Part shown: in pieces, positions 53,139 through 63,690 of the stretch
How the letters are laid out: each line of letters starts with the position of its first letter
Numbering within the stretch: position 1 is the stretch's first letter
Origin: Cricetomys ansorgei
Taxonomy: Eukaryota; Chordata; Mammalia; Rodentia; Nesomyidae
Assembly: GCA_026225945.1 (NCBI GenBank)
Contig: JAMJFZ010003656.1
Span: 1,674,001-1,738,000, forward strand
Direction of reading: 5' to 3'
DNA length: 64,000 nt
Translations under genes and position numbers: made by a program
Notes under the pieces: model-generated
Databases searched by the model: none
Seen by the model: the letters and a program-made list of their open reading frames with translations, nothing else
Told to the model about the DNA's origin: nothing

Positions 53139-53250
53139 AGAAAGGCCCGTGTGTCTGAGGTAGATCAAATGAAAGGCAGGAAATAAGATATAATAGGTAT
53201 TAGGAAACTAGATGACGGTAAGGCTTTGTAAGCCTGTATAAGTACCTTTT
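52680..53250. repeat. Ancient mammalian repeat, class unassigned, with ID and (A)30
   Basis: GTGTTTGAGCTGAGATCTGAAAGATATGTGG region and the later ATGACGGTAAGGCTTTGTAAG belong to an old repeat also recognisable at 63,020-63,430. An ID-like unit (53,038-53,095) and an A-run (53,107-53,137) interrupt it. Confidence 0.5.
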
Positions 53251-53439
53251 CTTGGGGGTGGGGGGTTAAACTCAGGTCTCCACACGTGCTAAGTATACAT
53301 TTGTATACGCATCTACACCCTCAACCAGGACTTCAGTTTTTATTCTATGTGAATGGGGAGACATCGGACTACTGTGTATATTGAGGAATCTGTCTTATCC
53401 TCCTAAGCACACTGCCACTAGGCTACCAACCCAACTGAC

Positions 53440-53705
53440 AGTAGGGTTTTCTTTTGGCTTATTACTCTCTGACATCCCAGGTTGTCCTCAAACTCTCCAA
53501 AATAATCTCCTAAACTTAAGTACTGTAATTACAGGCATGTGGCAACACACCTGGAACAGGAGGAGTGTTTTTGAGTCAAAGGTCTCAAGAATTAGCCTAG
53601 GAGCTAGCCTCCTAGGCCTTGAGCTAGCCTCCAATTTACCATTCTTCTACCTCAGCCTCCAGAAGGTTGGAATTATAGGTGTGTGTCACCATACCCATCT
53701 TAAAG
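53440..53705 (-). mobile_element. Two decayed B1-like units, reverse
   Basis: 53,445-53,560 and 53,600-53,702. Contains a small duplication of GAGCTAGCCTCC (53,611 and 53,631). Confidence 0.6.
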
Positions 53706-53847
53706 GTGGGATGTGATTAAAATTAGTTCACGGGACTCCTTTGGAGACTTCACAAATAGACAAAGGGCAAGGGGCGGGGGAGGCAAGAACAGAAACAAGA
53801 TTGCAGCTTACTTGTTTATCTGTTCCTGTGCAACCTTGAAAAGGAGG

Positions 53848-53975
53848 TCAGGCATGGTGGTTCACTCCTTTAAACCCAGCACTTCCCAGAGGCAGGCAGT
53901 TCACTGTGAGTTCAAGGCCAGCCAGGGATACACAGTGAGATCCTGACTCAAACAAGAAAATAAAATGAATACAAT
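53848..53975 (+). mobile_element. B1 SINE
   Basis: GGTCAGGCATGGTGGTTCAC to GAGATCCTGACTCAAAC, with A-rich tail. Confidence 0.85.
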
Positions 53976-53990
53976 AAAAACTTTGAAACC

Positions 53991-54714
53991 TCTTCAGAGT
54001 GAACATAGCTCCATAGCAGCTGGCTTGAAGAACGTGCTATCGCCTGGAGGGTAGGATGACCTCTTTCCCTGTAGATGCAGGCCCGCACTAAGGTTCACGT
54101 CATGGTAACAAAGAGCAGGGTGGATTGCATCCCCTAATGACTCCGGCACGTACTAGCCCTCGAGCCAGATATAATTGTTCAGTGCACAAACTGCAAAACT
54201 ATGGACAGTCTTGATCAAAGAATCAGGGTGCCCACAGGATAGAGGAAAGGCAAGCATATAAGGTGAAAGGTGAAGAGATCTTTTGCACTGGAAAGTGGGG
54301 AGGCTGGAGTATCAATGCAGGTCTAAAAGTAGCTCTAATGCCCACCAAATATATGGACTCCAACTCATTCTAACTCTAAACAACTCCCAAGGAGAAGCAT
54401 TGGTCTCATTACTCTGGAAATCAGAGGATGAGGTCCCTCTCCTCACAGACAGAAACCACTGGCCTTGACTCCCAGGAAGGATGAAAACTAATAAGTTGCC
54501 CTCTCAAGGGATTACAGGAGGACTGTGGCTCTGGGGAATTATGAAAAACGAAGATATTAATCCCTAGAGTGGGCCTGACATGTAGTGGGCCCTCAGCAGA
54601 CCCCCACTCTAAGCATAGTTCTTCCATGAATTCACTGAAGGATCTTAGATGAATTGCTTTCCCATTGTGAGATAGCCTGGTCATAAAGTAATATTCCCTG
54701 TAAATAAGGGTGGA
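53991..54714. other. Unassigned stretch, possibly unique
   Basis: No SINE for over 700 bp. 54,040-54,180 holds several CpGs. No convincing exon; the 87-codon reverse frame (54,421-54,684) has no known family. Confidence 0.4.
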
Positions 54715-54880
54715 GGAGTCACTCAGGGGTGAAGTGTTTGCTCAGCGTGTACAAGGTCCTGTGTTTCAATCTTCAGCACTGCAAAAAAATCATCATCCAT
54801 CATCCATCATCCATCCATCCATCCATCCATCCATCCCTCCATCCACCCGTCTATTATCTACCTACCTACCTATCCCCTTC
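54715..54880 (+). mobile_element. ID-like SINE with (CATC)n/(CTAC)n array
   Basis: ID-like 54,715-54,788, then (CATCATC) and (CATC)n to 54,850 and (CTAC)n to 54,875. Confidence 0.85.
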
Positions 54881-54897
54881 AATGAAAGGTTTCTGAG

Positions 54898-55290
54898 CAA
54901 GGTATGCTGGGTCATGCCTATAATTCCAGTCCTTGGGATGCTGAAGCAGAACAGTTGCCATATGTTTGAGGCCTGTGTTAGCTACACAGTGAGTGATAGG
55001 TCAGTGTGGACTACAGAGTGAGACCCTGCAAAGAGAGAGGGAGGCAGTTTACAGAGAAAATGGAATGAAGTCTTGACTGTGAAGGAAACTCTGTGAAAGC
55101 TAGTCTGTAAAGTCTTGCAAGTGTGAGGACCTGAATTGGAGCTTTATAATTCAAATTTTTTTTTTTAAAGCTGGGATGTGCTTTAATCCCAGTGCTGGGA
55201 AGGCAAAACCAGACAGATCACTAAGCCTCTCTGGCCAGCCAGTCCAGCCTAGTTGGTAAATTCAAGGCTAATGAGGGACACTATCTCAAA
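54898..55290 (+). mobile_element. Two B1/B4 bodies
   Basis: 54,903-55,028 and 55,170-55,290. The second is preceded by a T-run (55,157-55,165). Confidence 0.65.
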
Positions 55291-55371
55291 AACAAGTGGA
55301 CAGGGACTGAGGAATGATACCCAAGATTGTCTTTTGGCCTACACATGCGCTTGAGCTTGTGCGTACAAGCA

Positions 55372-55404
55372 CGCGCGCACGCGCACACACACACACACAC
55401 ACAC
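55372..55404. repeat. (CG)(CA)n microsatellite
   Basis: GCGCGCACGCGCACACAC alternates purine and pyrimidine throughout and ends a B3-type fragment (55,300-55,372). Confidence 0.85.
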
Positions 55405-55449
55405 AGAAGCCCACACAAAATATGTATACTAATAAAAAACAAGGGTATG

Positions 55450-55675
55450 GGGGTTGGAAAGATGGCTCAGCCGTTAAGAGCACTGGCTGCTCTTCCGGAG
55501 AACCAAAGTTTGATTCCCAGCTGTCACACGGTGGCTTACAATCATCTGTAACCCCAGTTCCAGGAGATCTGATACCCTCTTCTAGCCTCCATAGGCAGCA
55601 GGCACACACATGGTACACAGACATACATATAAGCGGAACACTCAGACACATAAAATATAATGAATAAATCTTTGA
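55450..55675 (+). mobile_element. B2 SINE
   Basis: GGGGTTGGAAAGATGGCTCAG to ACACATAAAATATAATGAA. It is full length and well preserved. Confidence 0.93.
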
Positions 55676-55679
55676 ATAA

Positions 55680-55975
55680 CAAAATCCAGGCATGGTGACA
55701 TACAACTTTAATCCCAACACTTAGAAAGCTGAGAGGAGAATCACAGTTTAAGGCTGCCCTGGGCTAAACACTGGGCTCCAGGAGAGCCTAAGCTGCAAAT
55801 CAAAGCCCTGTCTCATACAAAAGGAACAGGGTAGTACCTTAGGACTACTTTTATATGAGAGAACGAGAGGCTTCTGTGAATAGCCCAGCACACTTGTAAT
55901 TCCAGAGTTCAGGAGGTAGAGGCAGGAGGTTGGAAAGTCAGTATAGTCTAGGTAGGGAAACACTGTCTCAAAAGG
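55680..55975 (+). mobile_element. Two B1/B4 units
   Basis: 55,683-55,815 (ending GCCCTGTCTCATACAAAAG) and 55,868-55,972 (ending ACACTGTCTCAAAAGG). Confidence 0.75.
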
Positions 55976-56216
55976 TTTAGTTGAGTGGTACTTATATCAT
56001 CCCCCTGCCAGCACTTTAGAGGAGATGGTCCCTCCGATTTCTTGAACCCTCTACTTTTTTCTATTCTTACCTTTTTCCTAAGGGCTCTCCCTTTGTCTTT
56101 CTCTTTTTTCTCCTTGGCCTCCCTGTGTTGCCTCCTTTATAGTTTTTGGATTTCTGATTTCCTGGTTTTCTCTCCATATTTTCTCCCTTCAATCATTGGT
56201 CTTCGAGTGTATCTAC

Positions 56217-56550
56217 CTGTCTTACTCAGTGTTCTATGGCTGTGAAGAGACACCTTAAGGTTTAATCCATTATCATCATGGCAGGAAGCATGGCGACACT
56301 CAGACCGACATGGTGCTGGAGAAGTATCTGAGAGTTCTACATCTGTATCCACAGGTAGCAGGAGAAGAAAGGGCCACAGGGCCTGGCTTGGGCTTCTGAA
56401 AACCTCAAAGCCCACAAAGTGGGCTGTTAAAGTGACTGCTTCCAACAACAGGCCATACTTCCTAATTCTTTCAAATCATGCCACCCCCTGATGACCAAGT
56501 ATTCAAATCTATGAGCCTACAGGGGCTATTCTCATTCAAACCACCACATT
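56217..56550 (+). repeat. Medium-reiteration muroid repeat
   Basis: CTGTCTTACTCAGTGTTCTATGGCTGTGAAG region to TTCTCATTCAAACCACCAC. Same family as the start of 13,065-14,350, here better preserved with the ATTATCATCATGGCAGGAAG block. Confidence 0.75.
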
Positions 56551-56739
56551 ACCTTTGTACCTCACAATTCTCTCTAATTTTGTATCCTTCCACACAGTAA
56601 GAATCTAGTGCTCACACAAGTACACAGTGGATGCTGAGACTTCCCACCTCCAGATCTGAAGAAAGCCAACCTGGCCCTTATGCAGAAACAAGAGGTAGCA
56701 GAAAGGGGAGGCATTGAACTTGTAGCACTATACTTTTTG

Positions 56740-56948
56740 TTTTAGTAAATAGTCATTATGTAACATGATGGGTTTCATTATGACTGTCTCGTAAACATGT
56801 AGATGCACCTTGACCTTATCTGCCCTCCCCTTCACTTTCTTCTGTCCCTGCTGCTATTCCCACTAGCTCCTTTCCTCTTCCCAAGTGCTTCTATTTCTGC
56901 TTTCAAGTCTCAAACATCTATTTATTTATTTATTTATTTATTTATTTG
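56740..56948 (-). mobile_element. L1 (Lx-type) 3' UTR, reverse, with (TTTA)n
   Basis: ACATGATGGGTTTCATTATGAC and the C/T-rich segment that follows are the reverse of a rodent L1 3' UTR. (TTTA)n lies at 56,918-56,948. Confidence 0.75.
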
Positions 56949-57030
56949 AGCCTTGCACTTGCAGGAATCTTCCAGCCTATTCCTCTCAAATTGTGGGTTT
57001 ACAGTCAAACGATCACACTCGGATCTTAAG

Positions 57031-57290
57031 TCTTTTTTTTTTTTTTTTTTTAGTGTGTGTGTGTGAGAGAGAGAGAGAGAGAAGAGAGGAGGGAGAGAGA
57101 AAAGAGAGGAGAGGAGAGAGAGAGGAGAGGGGAGAGAGAGGAGGCATGTACATAAGTCCTGGCAAGTATGTGGAGGTCTGGGGACAACTTTGGAATTGGT
57201 TCTCTCCTTCTACATATATGTTCCTGGGAATCCAACTCAGAGGATCAGGTTTGACAGCAAGCGTCTTTAACCACTGAGTCAGACTTGCTT
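57031..57290 (-). mobile_element. (T)n, (GA)n array and B3-like SINE, reverse
   Basis: T-run 57,032-57,050, (GT)n(GA)n 57,053-57,142, then reverse B3-like body ending ACCACTGAGTCAGACTTG. Confidence 0.75.
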
Positions 57291-58127
57291 TTTTTCCTTG
57301 CCCACACACAATTAATGATCGTCTGAGAGCTTGGTTGCTTTCTAGGAAATAACACTCTTCTAAGAAACCACACCATTTAAGCACTTGGTTTGCCTCGAAC
57401 CAAGCATCTGATAAGAAAATGAAAACAGAAGAGGCTTTTAAAAGCAATGTAGTTCTAATGAATAATCAATATACCAGTGGATCAATTTTCCTATGACTCC
57501 TTGGAGACTTTCAATCAGTGGAATTGGTAGAGACCAAAATGTTCTTTTGGAAATAAATCAAACTGATTTAAAGATGAAAGTAAGTAAATAACAGCCAAAG
57601 CGGCACTTGATCTTCACTGATGTTTCTCCAGTGGCTGCTGTAAGGAAAACACTAACAGAATGAGACCAATATGTAATGGGAAGGAGCCAAAGCCTGCAGA
57701 TTCATCATGGCTAGGAACAAATCTGAAGGAAGAATAGTGCCAAGGGACTGATGTGTTTAGCCTTGAAAGGGATGAACAGACCTGGGAAGTGTGGCGATGC
57801 TGCTTGTTGGTTTTTGCTTCTCCAGACTTACTTCTCTCCCTTCATGACCACACCCTGGTTGCTTGGGGAAATTTTCTCTGATCACCCAGTAGCAGCCCTG
57901 TCAGTTTCTCCCTCTTTTTTCCTATGCTGTTGGGGCCCTGCTTTTGTTCCAGGGCTTACTTATTCCCTACGAGACTAAGAACTAAGTCTTAATAAAGCCA
58001 GTAGGTCTCTGTGTCTAGTCTAGAAATCCTAGGGACATCCCAAGACCTTTTGGTCCTATGAGATCAATTTCTTTTTAGCCTGTTATTTGTCTTCCCCACT
58101 CACTCATTCTTTTAAAAGTACGTGGAA
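57291..58127. other. SINE-free stretch of 0.84 kb
   Basis: No recognised repeat. It holds an AATAAA (57,990) and mixed composition. It has no exon I can support; it may contain a very old repeat around 57,830-58,010. Confidence 0.35.
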
Positions 58128-58345
58128 GGGCTGTAGGGAATCAATCAGCAGTTAAGAGTACTGGGTGCTCTTCTAAGGGACCTGGGATTGATCCTCAGCA
58201 ACCACATGGCAGCTCATAACCCTCTGTAACTCTATCTCCAGGAGGTCTGACACCCTCTTTTGGCCTCTGTGAGCTCCAGGCATCCACATGATACACATAC
58301 ATACATTGGGGCAAACACTTAAACACATAATACAATAAAATATTT
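58128..58345 (+). mobile_element. B2 SINE
   Basis: GGGCTGTAGGGAATCAATCAGC to ACACATAATACAATAAAATA. Confidence 0.88.
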
Positions 58346-58371
58346 TTTTAAAAAAAATTTAAGTATATGAA

Positions 58372-58690
58372 GATGAGCTACGGAGATGGCTGATAATTAA
58401 AGTAGTTGCTACATAAAGAATAGGACTGGAATTCAGATCTCCAGAAACCCACATAAATACCGGGTGGGCATGGCAGCCCACCTGTGATTCCAACCTTGGA
58501 AGATGGAGACAGAGAATTCCCAGAGCAAGCTAGAGACTAGCCATATTGTGTACTTTGTGTTTGTTAGAGAGACTCTTCTTCAACGTTTAAGGTGGAAGGG
58601 CAATGAAGGATGATTCCCGACTTTGACCTTGGGCCTCTACATGCACCCGCACACATACAAAAATGTACACCACACACACATGAAAAAGAG
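58372..58690 (+). mobile_element. RSINE1/B4-type composite SINE
   Basis: GAGCTACGGAGATGGCTGATA, central CGGGTGGGCATGGCAGCCCA, AAGGTGGAAGGGCAATGAAGG and a CACACA-rich tail. Confidence 0.75.
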
Positions 58691-58733
58691 AAAGAAGCAT
58701 ATGCAGATGTTGCCCTGAGGTTACATGACAGTC

Positions 58734-58757
58734 AATACAGCATATATATGCTGTATT
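58734..58757. repeat. Perfect 24-bp palindrome
   Basis: AATACAGCATAT and its mirror complement ATATGCTGTATT with no spacer. Not part of a SINE I recognise. Confidence 0.9.
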
Positions 58758-58869
58758 TTCTGGAGTTTTCTAAGGGCAATCACATCCATTTCAGTGATCT
58801 TGTCAATGCCAGTAGTGCTGTGTGTATTAGTTGCTGTAAACTCTCCGCCTTTGTTACCATGCAATACAT

Positions 58870-59090
58870 CAGTGGTTTTCAACTTATGGCTTGAGACACC
58901 TCTGGGGTCTTTCTTTCACAGGGGTTATGCGTAAGACCATGTACATATCAGACATTTACATTAAAACTTATAACAGTAGCAAAATTACAGTTATGAAGTG
59001 GCAACGAAAATAATTTTATGGTTGGGGGGTCACCACAACATGAGGAAGTGTATTAAAGGGTCGCAGCATTAGGAAGAAAAAGCAACTCTG
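58870..59090 (+). mobile_element. URR1-type hAT transposon with perfect 8-bp target duplication
   Basis: CAGTGGTTTTCAAC opens the element; AACAGTAGCAAAATTACAGT and TGGTTGGGGGGTCACCACAA are in the core. CAATACAT directly before (58,862-58,869) is repeated directly after (59,091-59,098). 8-bp duplication is the hAT hallmark. The 3' terminal repeat is degraded (GCAACTCTG). Confidence 0.92.
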
Positions 59091-59270
59091 CAATACATCA
59101 TCACATTTGCATCCCAAAGTTTTGCTTTATCTATACGGAAACACAGGAATTTGGTACATTGATTTTTGTTTTGTGGTCATATTTTAAAAGTTTCTCATTC
59201 CTAAATACAGACCTATGACCCTCACACACACTCAAAAATTTATCTCATTTTCTTTTCCAAGATTTTTCTT

Positions 59271-59476
59271 AGCTGGGCAGTGGTGGCTCACGCCTTTAAT
59301 CCCAGCACTCAAGAGGCAGAGGTAGGCAGATCTCTATGAGTTTGAAGCCAGCCTGGTCTACAGAGTGAGTTCCAGGACAGCCAGAGTTACAACAGAGAAA
59401 CCCTGTCTCAGAAAACCAACCAAAACAAAACAAGAAACAAAAACGAAAAAGAACCAAAAAACAACAACAACAAAAC
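59271..59476 (+). mobile_element. B1 SINE, young looking
   Basis: AGCTGGGCAGTGGTGGCTCA to GAAACCCTGTCTCAG, nearly consensus, with a long (CAAAA)-type tail. GATTTTTCT before (59,261) and GACTTTTCT after (59,477) are a likely target duplication. Confidence 0.93.
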
Positions 59477-59489
59477 GACTTTTCTCTAT

Positions 59490-60560
59490 TTTTTAATTAA
59501 CTTTTTAGTTGGCATACAATATAATAGGCTTCATTATGGCATTCTCACGTATGTGTATCACCATATTTTCCTCATATTCACCCCAGTTCCCTCCCTTACC
59601 CCTCCTCCCACCTCTCACAGCTCTCCATCTTTCCCAAATAGTCCTGCTGCTGCCTTCATGTCATATACATAAATGCATGCATATATATTTAAATGTAGAT
59701 ACTTCGTATGTAAGAAAGTGTGATGTTTTTCTTTTTTCCTTCCACCACTCTCTTGTTTACCCCTCACCCTTCCCTTTAAAGCCTTTTCACTTTCTCATAG
59801 TTCCCTTTCTATGTTCACATCATGTATGTATGCACATATGTACATACGAATCCAGAATCTGCCTATGAGAGAAATATATGGTATTTGTCTTTCTGAGCCT
59901 GTCTTATTTAGCTTACATAATGACTTCTAATACCATCTATCTCTTTATTCCTTATTCTTCTTTATGGATAGCTAAAACTCACATCTATATGAACAGAGAT
60001 AGATATACTTCGTTTTTGTTTAATGAGATTTTGTGTACACTCACACACATGCCCAACGGCTCAAGTGTAGAGGTCAGAGGACGCGTTGTAGGAGTTAGTC
60101 CTCTCTTTAAACCATGTGGCGCCTGGGGAACTATCTGAAGTCGTCAATCTTGATAGCAGGGCTTTTACAGGCTGGGAAAGCTCTCTGGCCCATATTTTCT
60201 TTATCTGTTGGCCAGCCTCTAGGCTGTTTTCATATCTTGGTATTGCAAAAGCTTTGGAAGTGCAAGTATCTCTATGGTATGTTGACTAAGATTTTTTTAT
60301 GGCTATACTCAGTAATTATGTAGCTGGGTCATATGGTATTTCTATTTCTAACTTTTTGAGGAAGCCCCAAACTGGGTTCCATGGTGGCTGTGTCAGTTTA
60401 TGTTTCCACCAACAGTCCATGATAGTTTGTTTCTCCACAGCCTCACCAGCCTTTATTGTTTACTAGGGTAAAATGGAATCTCAATGGAGCTTTAACCTGC
60501 ATTTCTTTGATAGCTAATGATGCTGAGCTTTTCCCATTTTTTTTAGAAGTTTTTAAAACT
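59490..60560 (-). mobile_element. L1 3' end, reverse, interrupted by a B3-like SINE
   Basis: From the 3' UTR (TAATAGGCTTCATTATGGC, 59,523) to ORF2 sequence in reverse (CACCAACAGTCCATGATAG and ACCTGCATTTCTTTGATAGC near 60,500). A B3-like reverse unit lies at about 60,030-60,200. 119- and 86-codon + frames here are antisense to L1 and are not genes. Confidence 0.85.
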
Positions 60561-60614
60561 CCTGTGCCTTGAAACATACCTTTGCCCCTTTTCTGTTCTT
60601 TCCTTCTCCCTTTC

Positions 60615-60835
60615 CTTAAAAAAATTATTTATTTTATTTGTATGAATGTTTTGCCTACATATGTGTATGTGTACCATGTGCACTCGGGCCTGCAAAGATC
60701 AGAAGAAGTTCAATCTTCTGAAATGGAGTCACAGATGGTTGTGAGCCACCCTCTGGGTGCTGAAAACCTAACCCAAGTCCTTGAAAAGCAACGATAGCAA
60801 CAACAAATGCTCTTAACCTCTGAGCCCTGCTTTTC
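60615..60835 (-). mobile_element. B3 SINE, reverse
   Basis: ATTTATTTTATTTGTATGAATG to CTCTTAACCTCTGAGCCCTGC. An AACGATAGCAACAACAA insertion interrupts the head. Confidence 0.85.
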
Positions 60836-60964
60836 TTTTTCTTTTCTTGCTTTTTAAATGTAGCCCAGGGATTAAAAGTATATACCACCATACTGGTCTG
60901 GGTTTCAGTTTTCCAGATAATTGGTTTGAGTGAGGTGTGATGGCTGTAATCCCAGTACTTGGGA

Positions 60965-61089
60965 TTACTCTCTCTCCCTCCCTCTCTGTCTCTGTCTCTG
61001 CCTTTGTCTCTGTCTCTGTCTCTCTCTGTCTCGGTCTCTCTCTCGGTCTGTCTCTGTCTCTCTCTGCCTCCTCTGTCTCTGTCTCTCTG

Positions 61090-61164
<75 letters not shown>
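60965..61164. repeat. Long (CT)n(GTCT)n(CA)n array
   Basis: About 155 bp of CT with GTCTCTG-type variants, then (CA)22 at 61,121-61,164. Follows a B1 head fragment (60,930-60,965). Confidence 0.95.
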
Positions 61165-61166
<2 letters not shown>

Positions 61167-61320
61167 CGGAATCCTGTCATCACAAAGTCAGAGAACTAAG
61201 TTTCATGGAATAGCAATATGGAAAAGATTAAGTCCTTGAGGTACTAAATTAGCTGACTCTGAAGTCCCACTGCTACATTTCCTATTATGAGTTGAGAGAT
61301 GTTGGAAATTACTTAATAAA

Positions 61321-61325
61321 GAAAG

Positions 61326-61380
<55 letters not shown>

Positions 61381-61400
61381 GAGGGAGGAAGGAAGGTAGG
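61321..61400. repeat. (GAAA)n(GGAA)n microsatellite
   Basis: GAAAGAGAAA then (GAAA)n to 61,380 and GGAA variants to 61,400. Confidence 0.95.
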
Positions 61401-61411
61401 AAGAAAGGATC

Positions 61412-61600
61412 TCGCTGAGTGGCAGTGGCACATGGCTTTAATCCCAGCACTTGGGAGGGAGAGGCAGATGGATGGTCTACAGAGTGAGTTTCAGGACAGG
61501 CAAAGTTACAACAGAAAAATCCTGTCTTGAAAAACAAAAGAAAGAAAGGAAAAAAAGAAAGGAAGGAAGGAAGGAAGGAAGGAAGGAAGGAGGAAAGAAT
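61412..61600 (+). mobile_element. B1 SINE with (GGAA)n tail
   Basis: GCTGAGTGGCAGTGGCACATG to ATCCTGTCTTGAAAAAC, with a 30-40-base gap in the centre, then (GAAA)/(GGAA)n 61,540-61,592. Confidence 0.88.
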
Positions 61601-61739
61601 CTCATTTTTTTAGCCTCACAGCTATATGCCTCAGCCTTCCAAGTAGTGGAATTATAGGTGTGTAACACCATACCCAGCTGCTTAGAAATTGTTTGCATGT
61701 TACTTAACTAATTAGTTGTTATACCACTGTATATAGTCT

Positions 61740-62130
61740 TTGTGGGCATCATTAGAGAGGCTGAGGCAGGAATATTGTCTGAGATGACATATGCCTTAGT
61801 CGATGTAGTGAGTTCCAGTCCAGCCTGAGCTGCATAGTGAGACCCTGTTTCAAAAACAAAATCTATGAAATCCTAAATAGACAAGATACTATCTGTTTTC
61901 TCTCTGGTGTGTTGAGAGAAACCCACTTATAATGTGAAGGCATCTTCAGAATCAGGAGCAATGATTACAAGAATGGGGCCAGGCATGTGGGAGTACCTCT
62001 TTCATCCAAAACCCTGGAAGCGTCTCAGCAGATCTCTGTGAATTTGAGACCAGCCTGGTCTACATATGGAGCACCAGGCCAGCCAGGGCTACATAATGAG
62101 ACCCTGTCTCAAAAACAAACAAACCAACAA
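61740..62130 (+). mobile_element. Two B1 SINEs
   Basis: 61,748-61,862 (AGAGGCTGAGGCAGGAATAT, ending CCCTGTTTCAAAAAC) and 61,978-62,125 (GGCCAGGCATGTGGGAGTAC, ending GACCCTGTCTCAAAAAC). Confidence 0.8.
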
Positions 62131-62364
62131 AAAGAATACAAGAATGAAGAGAAGAGTTTTAAGTTGACCACTCTATTCCTATAGATCTTACCTCCTCTGC
62201 AGACTCACACATGGGTGCTACAAGCACTTGGTAGTCATTCAGCCGACTATCAAGCCATAGTGATCCTCTAACCAAAGTGGATTCTGCTGTTCACAAGTAA
62301 CAACATTAACAGATGCAGGGTCAGAGACAGGAATATTCAGATTACTAAGAAGTGTTCTCTAGAG
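62131..62364. other. Unassigned stretch
   Basis: No repeat or exon recognised. Confidence 0.3.
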
Positions 62365-62365
62365 C

Positions 62366-62530
62366 CTGGAGAAATCGCACAGGACTAATCTTAGCACTCA
62401 GAAGGCTGAGGAAGGAGGGACATAAGTATAATGGCAGCCTGGCTTCTGTGGTTAGTCTCTCTGCAAGAAAGAAAAAGAAAGAGGGAGGGAAGGAAAGAGG
62501 GAATGAGGAAACGAAGGAGGGAGGGAGAAA
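62366..62530 (+). mobile_element. B1-like SINE with purine tail
   Basis: GCCTGGAGAAATCGCACAGG to GTTAGTCTCTCTGCAAG, then (GAAA)/(GGGA) tract to 62,530. Confidence 0.7.
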
Positions 62531-62715
62531 AGCTCTATGTTTTATTTTATTAGCAAACATCACTTAAAATGTTCAATCTCTTTTGGCTGTTTCTCTGACC
62601 AACCATGTAGCCACTCTGTAAATTAATTAAACAGCACTTTTTGGTTTGGTGGTATACTTGAGTTTACAGTTTGCTTATCACCTAGTTCTGAGGTAGATCA
62701 GCTCTGTGTATTATT

Positions 62716-62965
62716 ATTTTGTTTAAATTTGAGACAAAATCTCAGTATGTATCTCAGGCTGACCTCCATTTGCAATCCTTCCTCAGCCTCAGAGTGCTGA
62801 GATTACAAATGTGCTGGACCATGATGCTTTCAGAGTGAAGTTTCTGGGCTGAGGTTAATAGGTCCTCGATGAGAGGATCCTTTTTACTCCAGTGCTGGAG
62901 ATGGAAGCCAACGCTTTGCTCATGCTAGATAAACACTCCATTAACTGAGCTGCACATCCAGCCCC
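62716..62965 (-). mobile_element. B4 SINE, reverse
   Basis: Reverse B1-like body (TTGAGACAAAATCTCAGTATG), a foreign or diverged spacer, then a reverse ID-like head (CTCCAGTGCTGGAGATGGAAG to CTGAGCTGCACATCCAGCCCC). Confidence 0.75.
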
Positions 62966-63019
62966 AGATTCTGAAACAGTTGAATCAGCAAAGACCAGGT
63001 CACCCATTCAGACAATGAG

Positions 63020-63430
63020 CAAATATTTCTTATCTAACTGTTTTAGGATAAGGCTGCAATAGTAAACAGAGGAGAGAATCGCTATCTTTGTAGAACGGAC
63101 ATTCTAGTTGGAGATGCAAACATTAATCAAGTCTACAAGTATTTAACTGTGACAAACATTGGAAAGAAAAAGTACAAGGTAAGCTTGGGAATGGACAGTT
63201 GGTTCCGAACTGCTTTTTCAGTGCCATGGAAGCTTGACCCTGTGTTGGGTACATTGAACATTGGGCAAAACGGTGGGAGGAACAGTACAAGCAGAGAAAA
63301 CAGTATCTTATCAAGCTCCAGAGGTGATATGCCAGGAAAGCAGAAAAAAAGGAGGTAGGTGAAAATGAGGTCCCATATGGCAGGGATCAGAAGTAGCTCT
63401 GTAAGCCAGCCCTGCTTTTAACAGTTTTAA
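63020..63430. repeat. Ancient mammalian repeat, class unassigned
   Basis: AGAACGGACATTCTAGTTGGAG and AAGTATTTAACTGTGACAAAC follow the same old repeat seen at 52,680-53,250, an earlier part of it. Confidence 0.45.
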
Positions 63431-63457
63431 TTGTGGCAAGATACATATAACATAAAA

Positions 63458-63690
63458 TTGGCCTGTTTTGTGGCACTGGGGATCAAACGTCTGCTAGACA
63501 AGGGCTCTACTGCTGTGCTGCAGTCTCTCAGCCCTCCCTCCTGCACTTCAAAGGATGAGTCAGGTGTGGTAGACCATGCCTGTCATCCCAGCATTCTGGG
63601 GGTTGAGGCAGAACTGCCAAGAGTTTGAGGTCATACTGGACTACATAGTGAGCTTGAGGCCAATGTGAAATCTTGTTTAAAAAAAAATCT
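63458..63690. mobile_element. Reverse ID-like unit then forward B1
   Basis: ID-like reverse 63,460-63,528 (GGCACTGGGGATCAAACG). B1-like forward 63,556-63,685 (GAGTCAGGTGTGGTAGACC). Confidence 0.7.

Noticed and set aside
55286..55720. 144-codon minus frame and overlapping + frames
   Set aside because: Antisense or sense reading of B2, (CA)n and B1 units.
59509..59868. 119-codon open frame on + rich in hydrophobic residues
   Set aside because: Antisense to an L1 3' UTR, with pyrimidine-rich DNA encoding Leu/Ser/Pro/Phe.
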